A stretch of DNA of 27,655 nt, from positions 24,316 to 51,970 of the forward strand of contig JAJQDK010000124.1 in the NCBI GenBank assembly GCA_021202245.1. The letters run 5' to 3'. Below the pieces are notes generated by a model that saw only the letters and a program-made list of their open reading frames with translations, had not been told where the DNA came from and did not search any database. The translations under genes were made by a program, and so were the position numbers. How positions within the stretch are numbered: the first letter of the stretch is position 1; every line of letters begins with the position of its first letter. The stretch comes from Clostridiales bacterium. Lineage in GTDB: Bacteria > Bacillota > Clostridia > Oscillospirales > Acutalibacteraceae. Below, one piece after another: positions 24,109-27,655 of the stretch.

Positions 24109-25310
24109 TTTTCAGTCACCTCCGAATCGCTGTCTATCATAGCCTTAGCTGGTACAACGGCATTTTCGGCAATTTTGGTATTTTCGCCTATAACGGTAAT
24201 TCCCCAATTATCTCTGTCGGCAACATTTTCCGGATTGGCGCCTACCCTTGCGTTTTTGCCAACAACGGTATTCTCCGCAACAATGGCAAATTCAACGTCC
24301 GCGCCGTCCTCGATAACCGCTCCGGGCATAATAATAGAGGAATTTACGGTTGCGTTTTTGCCGACGCTTACTCCCGCAAAAAGAATTGAAAATTCAAGGT
24401 TTCCGCAAATATTGCAGCCGTCCGAAACAAGTGAATTTTGTATGCAGGCGTCGCTTGAAATATAATGAGGCGGCATCATGGGATTGCGTGAATATATATC
24501 ATTCAAATCAAGAGTAACCTTGGGGTCAAGCAAATCCATATTTGCCTCCCAGAGGCTGTCTATCGTGCCCACGTCCTTCCAATATCCCTCAAACGGATAG
24601 GCAAACATCCTCTCCCCCGCTTCAAGCATTGCGGGAAGCACATCCTTGCCGAAGTCGTGGCTTGAGTTTTTGTCGGCTTCATCGTCAATCAGATACTTTT
24701 TCAGCTCCTTCCAGCTGAATATATAAATGCCCATTGAAGCGTTCGTGCTTTTCGGATGCTCGGGCTTTTCGTCAAATTCGTAGATTGCGCCGTCCTCGTG
24801 AGTATTCAAAATGCCGAACCTCGACGCCTCGGCAAGCGGAACGTCAATTACCGCAATTGTGCAGGTGGCATCCTTTTCCTTGTGATACTCAAGCATTTTG
24901 TTGTAATCCATCTTGTAGATATGGTCGCCCGACAAAACAACTACATATTCCGGGTCATAGCGCTCAATATAGTTAATGTTCTGATAAATTGCATTTGCCG
25001 TGCCCGAATACCAATCCGCACCGTCTACCGCCTGATACGGACTCAGGCAATTTATCCCCGAATGCATACCGTCAAGATCCCACGGCTGTCCGTTGCCGAT
25101 ATACTCGTTAAGCTCCAACGGCTGATACTGAGTAAGAATACCCACCACCTCAATGCCGGAATTAACGCAGTTTGATAAGGGAAAGTCAATTATGCGGTAC
25201 TTTCCGCCGAACGGAACGGCGGGCTTTGCAAGCTTTTTTGTAAGAACGCCCAGGCGTGAGCCCTGGCCCCCCGCAAGCAGCATTGCAACAACTTCCTTTT
25301 TAGGAAACAT
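24105..25310 (-). CDS. glgC: Glucose-1-phosphate adenylyltransferase GlgC
   Basis: GlgC makes ADP-glucose from ATP and glucose-1-phosphate, the committed step of bacterial glycogen synthesis. ATG 25310 is chosen because GGAGG lies nine bases upstream and MFPKKEVVAMLLAGGQGSRL is the normal N-terminus; the frame is open 14 codons further. Present are AGGQGSRLGVLTKKLAKPAV, YRIIDFPLSNCVNSG, VVLSGDHIYKMDY with the catalytic Asp, and FDEKPEHP. The C-terminal left-handed beta-helix for allosteric control is present. The protein has 401 residues. It is 125 bases downstream of glgB in the same operon and overlaps glgD by four bases. Confidence 0.97.
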   Translation of the reverse strand: MFPKKEVVAMLLAGGQGSRLGVLTKKLAKPAVPFGGKYRIIDFPLSNCVNSGIEVVGILTQYQPLELNEYIGNGQPWDLDGMHSGINCLSPYQAVDGADWYSGTANAIYQNINYIERYDPEYVVVLSGDHIYKMDYNKMLEYHKEKDATCTIAVIDVPLAEASRFGILNTHEDGAIYEFDEKPEHPKSTNASMGIYIFSWKELKKYLIDDEADKNSSHDFGKDVLPAMLEAGERMFAYPFEGYWKDVGTIDSLWEANMDLLDPKVTLDLNDIYSRNPMMPPHYISSDACIQNSLVSDGCNICGNLEFSILFAGVSVGKNATVNSSIIMPGAVIEDGADVEFAIVAENTVVGKNARVGANPENVADRDNWGITVIGENTKIAENAVVPAKAMIDSDSEVTEK

Positions 25311-25435
25311 TATAAAACCTCCAATAAATATATGAATTTGAGTCGCAAACAATTAAGCCTAAGCCGCAAAAATCAGCGCAGCGAAAACCAAGCCTCCGCC
25401 GCTCTCAGTCTGCTCGGCAAATATATGTCATAAGC

Positions 25436-27346
25436 TTACACCTCTGATACTTCAAGCTCACCGCTGTATTTAAGATAAATAACTCCGAGAGGCGGAAGTG
25501 TAAGCACAAGCCCCTGGTTATACCCGTGAATTTTCATTTCCTGCGGTTTTATATTTTTGCCGTTTGAAACGCCCGTGCCGCCGTAGCTTTCATTATCGGA
25601 CGAAAAAATCTCATCGTAATATCCGAATTTCGGAACCCCGATAAAATATCCGTCACGCTTTTCGGGCTGAAAATTACACACGGCTATTATTTCATCACCG
25701 TTGCTGTCGGTGCGTTTAAAGGCAATTACGCTGTTTGTATAGTCATCGTGATGAATCCAGTCAAAGCCCTTCCAAACGGAATCAAGCTCATACATAGGCT
25801 TGTTTTCAAGATAAAGCTTGTTTAAATCTCTGAAAAAGCATTTAAGCTTTGCGTGCTTTTCAAAGGACAGCAAATCCCATTGTATGCCGGAATCAGCGTC
25901 CCACTCGTCAAACTGCCCTATCTCGGTGCCCATAAACACAAGCTTTTTGCCGGGATGAGCGTACATATATGTAATAAACGCACGCACTCCGGCGAACTTT
26001 TCATCATATTCGCCGGGCATTTTATTTATAAGAGAGCCCTTGCCGTGCGAAACCTCGTCATGAGAAATCGGCAGCAAAAAGCGCTCGGAAAAGGCGTAGA
26101 AAAAGCTGTAGGTGAGGTTGTCGTGGTTAAACGGCTTCCACATCGGGCCGAGCGACATATAGTGAAGCATATCGTTCATCCAGCCCATATTCCATTTGTA
26201 GTCAAAGCCGAGTCCGCCCTCTTCTATCGGGTGAGTCAGCTTGGGCCAGGTGGTGTTTTCCTCGGCAAACATCATAATATCCGGGTGGAACATATGGAGC
26301 GCCTTGTTGAGGCGTTTGATAAAGCTGATTGCCTCCAAATTTTCCTTGCCGCCGAATTTGTTGGGGGTCCATTCGTCCTCCTCCTTGCCGTAATCGAGAT
26401 ACAGCATAGATGACAGCGCCCCGATACGCAAGCCGTCAATGTGGTATTTTTCAATCCAAAACATTGCCGACGACACAAGAAAGCTTATTACCTCATAGCG
26501 CGCAAAATTGAACAGACAGGTGTCCCACGCAGGGCGCTCGCCGTTCTTTTTGTCCTCGCTTTCATAAAGGCAGGTGCCGTCAAACTTCACAAGCCCGAAC
26601 GAATCCTTGGGAAAATTTGAGGGAACCCAATCGAGTATAACGCCTATGTTCGCCTGATGCAGGCTGTCAACAAAATACATAAAATCATTGGGAGTGCCGA
26701 AGCGTGAGGTGGGCGCAAAATAGCCGGTAGTCTGAAATCCCCAGCTTCCGTCAAAGGGAAACTCGGCAATTGGCATAAGCTGCACATGGGTATAATTCAT
26801 TTCCTTGACATAAGCCACCAGCTCCTCGGCGATTTTTCTGTAGTTAAAGAAATTGCCGTCGGGGTAACGCTTCCACGAGCCGAGATGAAGCTCGTAAATG
26901 TTCATAGGCTCCTTAATATTATCAGACTTTTTTCGATTATTAAGCCAGATTTTGTCATTCCACGAATAATTGTCAATATCATAAACAACAGAAGCGTTGT
27001 CGGGACGGGTCTGAAAATGGAAGGCATAGGGGTCGGACTTTAATATTTTTTCAAACCAGGGTGTTTCAATGCAGTATTTATATAAACAAAACCGGGTTAT
27101 CCCCTCAATGAACAGCTCCCACACGCCGCCGCCGATTTTGTACATAAAGTGGGACATTTTATTCCAATCGTTGAAATCGCCTACAACCGATACACTCAGG
27201 GCGTTAGGTGCCCATACTCTGAACACAACGCCGTCTTTACCGTCTCGGTTAATGATATGCGCGCCGAGAAGCTCATAAGCGCTTACTGCATCGCCGTCGG
27301 TAAAAACTTCAAGAGCAGTGCGCCCCTCGTTAAAGCTGTAATTCAT
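25436..27346 (-). CDS. glgB: Glycogen branching enzyme homologue GlgB, GH13 catalytic residues changed
   Basis: The family cuts alpha-1,4 chains and reattaches them by alpha-1,6 links. The 636-residue protein has a CBM48 N-domain (FRVWAPNALSVSVVGDFNDW), a GH13 barrel and a C-terminal beta domain. Region III (FAEENTTWPKL, Glu362) and region IV (LPISHDEVSHGKG, His429 and Asp430) are kept. Region I reads DWVPSNFP with Asn244 in place of the usual His, and region II reads DGLRIGALSSML with Gly309 in place of the nucleophile Asp in R-V-D-A-V. Two key catalytic residues are therefore gone while the frame is clean, which points to a pseudoenzyme or a changed function. AAGGAG lies nine bases before ATG 27346. 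It is the first gene of glgBCDA. Confidence 0.93.
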   Translation of the reverse strand: MNYSFNEGRTALEVFTDGDAVSAYELLGAHIINRDGKDGVVFRVWAPNALSVSVVGDFNDWNKMSHFMYKIGGGVWELFIEGITRFCLYKYCIETPWFEKILKSDPYAFHFQTRPDNASVVYDIDNYSWNDKIWLNNRKKSDNIKEPMNIYELHLGSWKRYPDGNFFNYRKIAEELVAYVKEMNYTHVQLMPIAEFPFDGSWGFQTTGYFAPTSRFGTPNDFMYFVDSLHQANIGVILDWVPSNFPKDSFGLVKFDGTCLYESEDKKNGERPAWDTCLFNFARYEVISFLVSSAMFWIEKYHIDGLRIGALSSMLYLDYGKEEDEWTPNKFGGKENLEAISFIKRLNKALHMFHPDIMMFAEENTTWPKLTHPIEEGGLGFDYKWNMGWMNDMLHYMSLGPMWKPFNHDNLTYSFFYAFSERFLLPISHDEVSHGKGSLINKMPGEYDEKFAGVRAFITYMYAHPGKKLVFMGTEIGQFDEWDADSGIQWDLLSFEKHAKLKCFFRDLNKLYLENKPMYELDSVWKGFDWIHHDDYTNSVIAFKRTDSNGDEIIAVCNFQPEKRDGYFIGVPKFGYYDEIFSSDNESYGGTGVSNGKNIKPQEMKIHGYNQGLVLTLPPLGVIYLKYSGELEVSEV

Positions 27347-27655
27347 ATGTTCAACTCCTTAAACAATGTGAAATCATCTGTGTAATACTCCGCTATTACT
27401 ATAATAACAAATAAATATGTTTATTTCAAGCAAATTCAAAAATTTAAATACAGAATTTTCGTATATTTTTTATAAGCTAATCGCCGATGTCCCCCCTCAT
27501 CGCTCAATATTGCTGACTTATGTGTCACTGCCGCTGCTTATGTTGAGATGAAATATAAATTGTCACGCCGCCTCGCAGCGGCGGTCAGTGTGCCGCCATT
27601 GCCGCTCCGTTCACCACTGTGTACAAAGGTTCGGTTTATAGCATTTTCGTAGGGG
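27347..27655. other. 309-base region upstream of glgB to the window edge
   Basis: It holds the glgB promoter and, further out, a hairpin CGCCGC/GCGGCG near 27566-27583 without a T tract. The motif GGGGGACATC near 27486 (minus strand) matches part of the 48-bp repeat. No coding frame is supported. Confidence 0.5.
27401..27429 (-). promoter_or_regulatory. Sigma-A promoter of the glgBCDA operon
   Basis: On the minus strand TTGAAA, exactly 17 bases and TATTAT precede a predicted start near 27394, about 48 bases before glgB. Confidence 0.7.

Noticed and set aside
1..27655. tRNA or rRNA genes
   Set aside because: No cloverleaf-like segment or rRNA sequence was recognised by eye; a tRNA scan would settle it.

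Overview
The window looks like chromosomal DNA of a gut-type Firmicute in class Clostridia, most likely of the Ruminococcus/Oscillospiraceae kind. This rests on moderate GC, strong AGGAGG-type ribosome binding sites, a GlgC/GlgD pair (GlgD is a Firmicutes trait), a FtsE-FtsX-M23 peptidase cluster, a lone MsmK-type ATPase and DUF4830 and FlK-like thioesterase genes. Species cannot be named from the sequence alone.

Layout. 1-241: start of a response regulator that leaves the window. 0.3-5.1 kb: an aldehyde/redox-type locus with a divergent LysR regulator, a lipoprotein flavodoxin joined in frame to an aldo/keto reductase, a YqhD-like iron alcohol dehydrogenase and a hexapeptide acetyltransferase. 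Two promoters in it share the same LysR-type box and the same spacing to -35/-10 hexamers. All three large genes and the regulator carry in-frame stop codons without frameshifts, so the locus looks recently inactivated or suppressed. 5.3-6.2 kb: a CHC2 zinc-finger fragment and a gene-poor scar with inverted repeats. 6.2-7.7 kb: a DNA-alkyl cysteine methyltransferase fused to a PPOX-type flavin-binding domain, and a GNAT acetyltransferase. 8-11 kb: lysS, greA and an unrecognised gene. 11.2-14.4 kb: ftsE, ftsX and a secreted coiled-coil M23 peptidase whose linker contains two tandem TAA codons. 14.6-17.4 kb: a PucR/CdaR-type regulator and an MsmK-like ATPase. 17.5-19.9 kb: thioesterase, HAD phosphatase, DUF4830 membrane protein and RsuA/RluB-type pseudouridine synthase; the last two each carry a +1 frameshift in an A run. 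20.3-21.4 kb: ychF. 21.5-27.3 kb: glgB-glgC-glgD-glgA, one operon for bacterial glycogen synthesis.

How it fits together. GlgC makes ADP-glucose, GlgD is the usual non-catalytic partner, GlgA elongates, and GlgB should branch. However, this GlgB lacks the GH13 nucleophile Asp (Gly309) and the region I His (Asn244), so it is probably a pseudoenzyme. FtsEX and the coiled-coil peptidase form the known divisome hydrolase-activation module, here with an acidic repeat tail on FtsE and a broken peptidase linker. Of the final stop codons read in the window, all are TAA or TGA; TAG occurs only inside conserved reading frames.

The most interesting observations are the matched LysR-box promoters in front of genes with nonsense codons, the GlgB with lost catalytic residues, the tandem TAA in the peptidase linker, the fusion over a retained Shine-Dalgarno sequence, and a 48-bp hairpin-bearing intergenic repeat.
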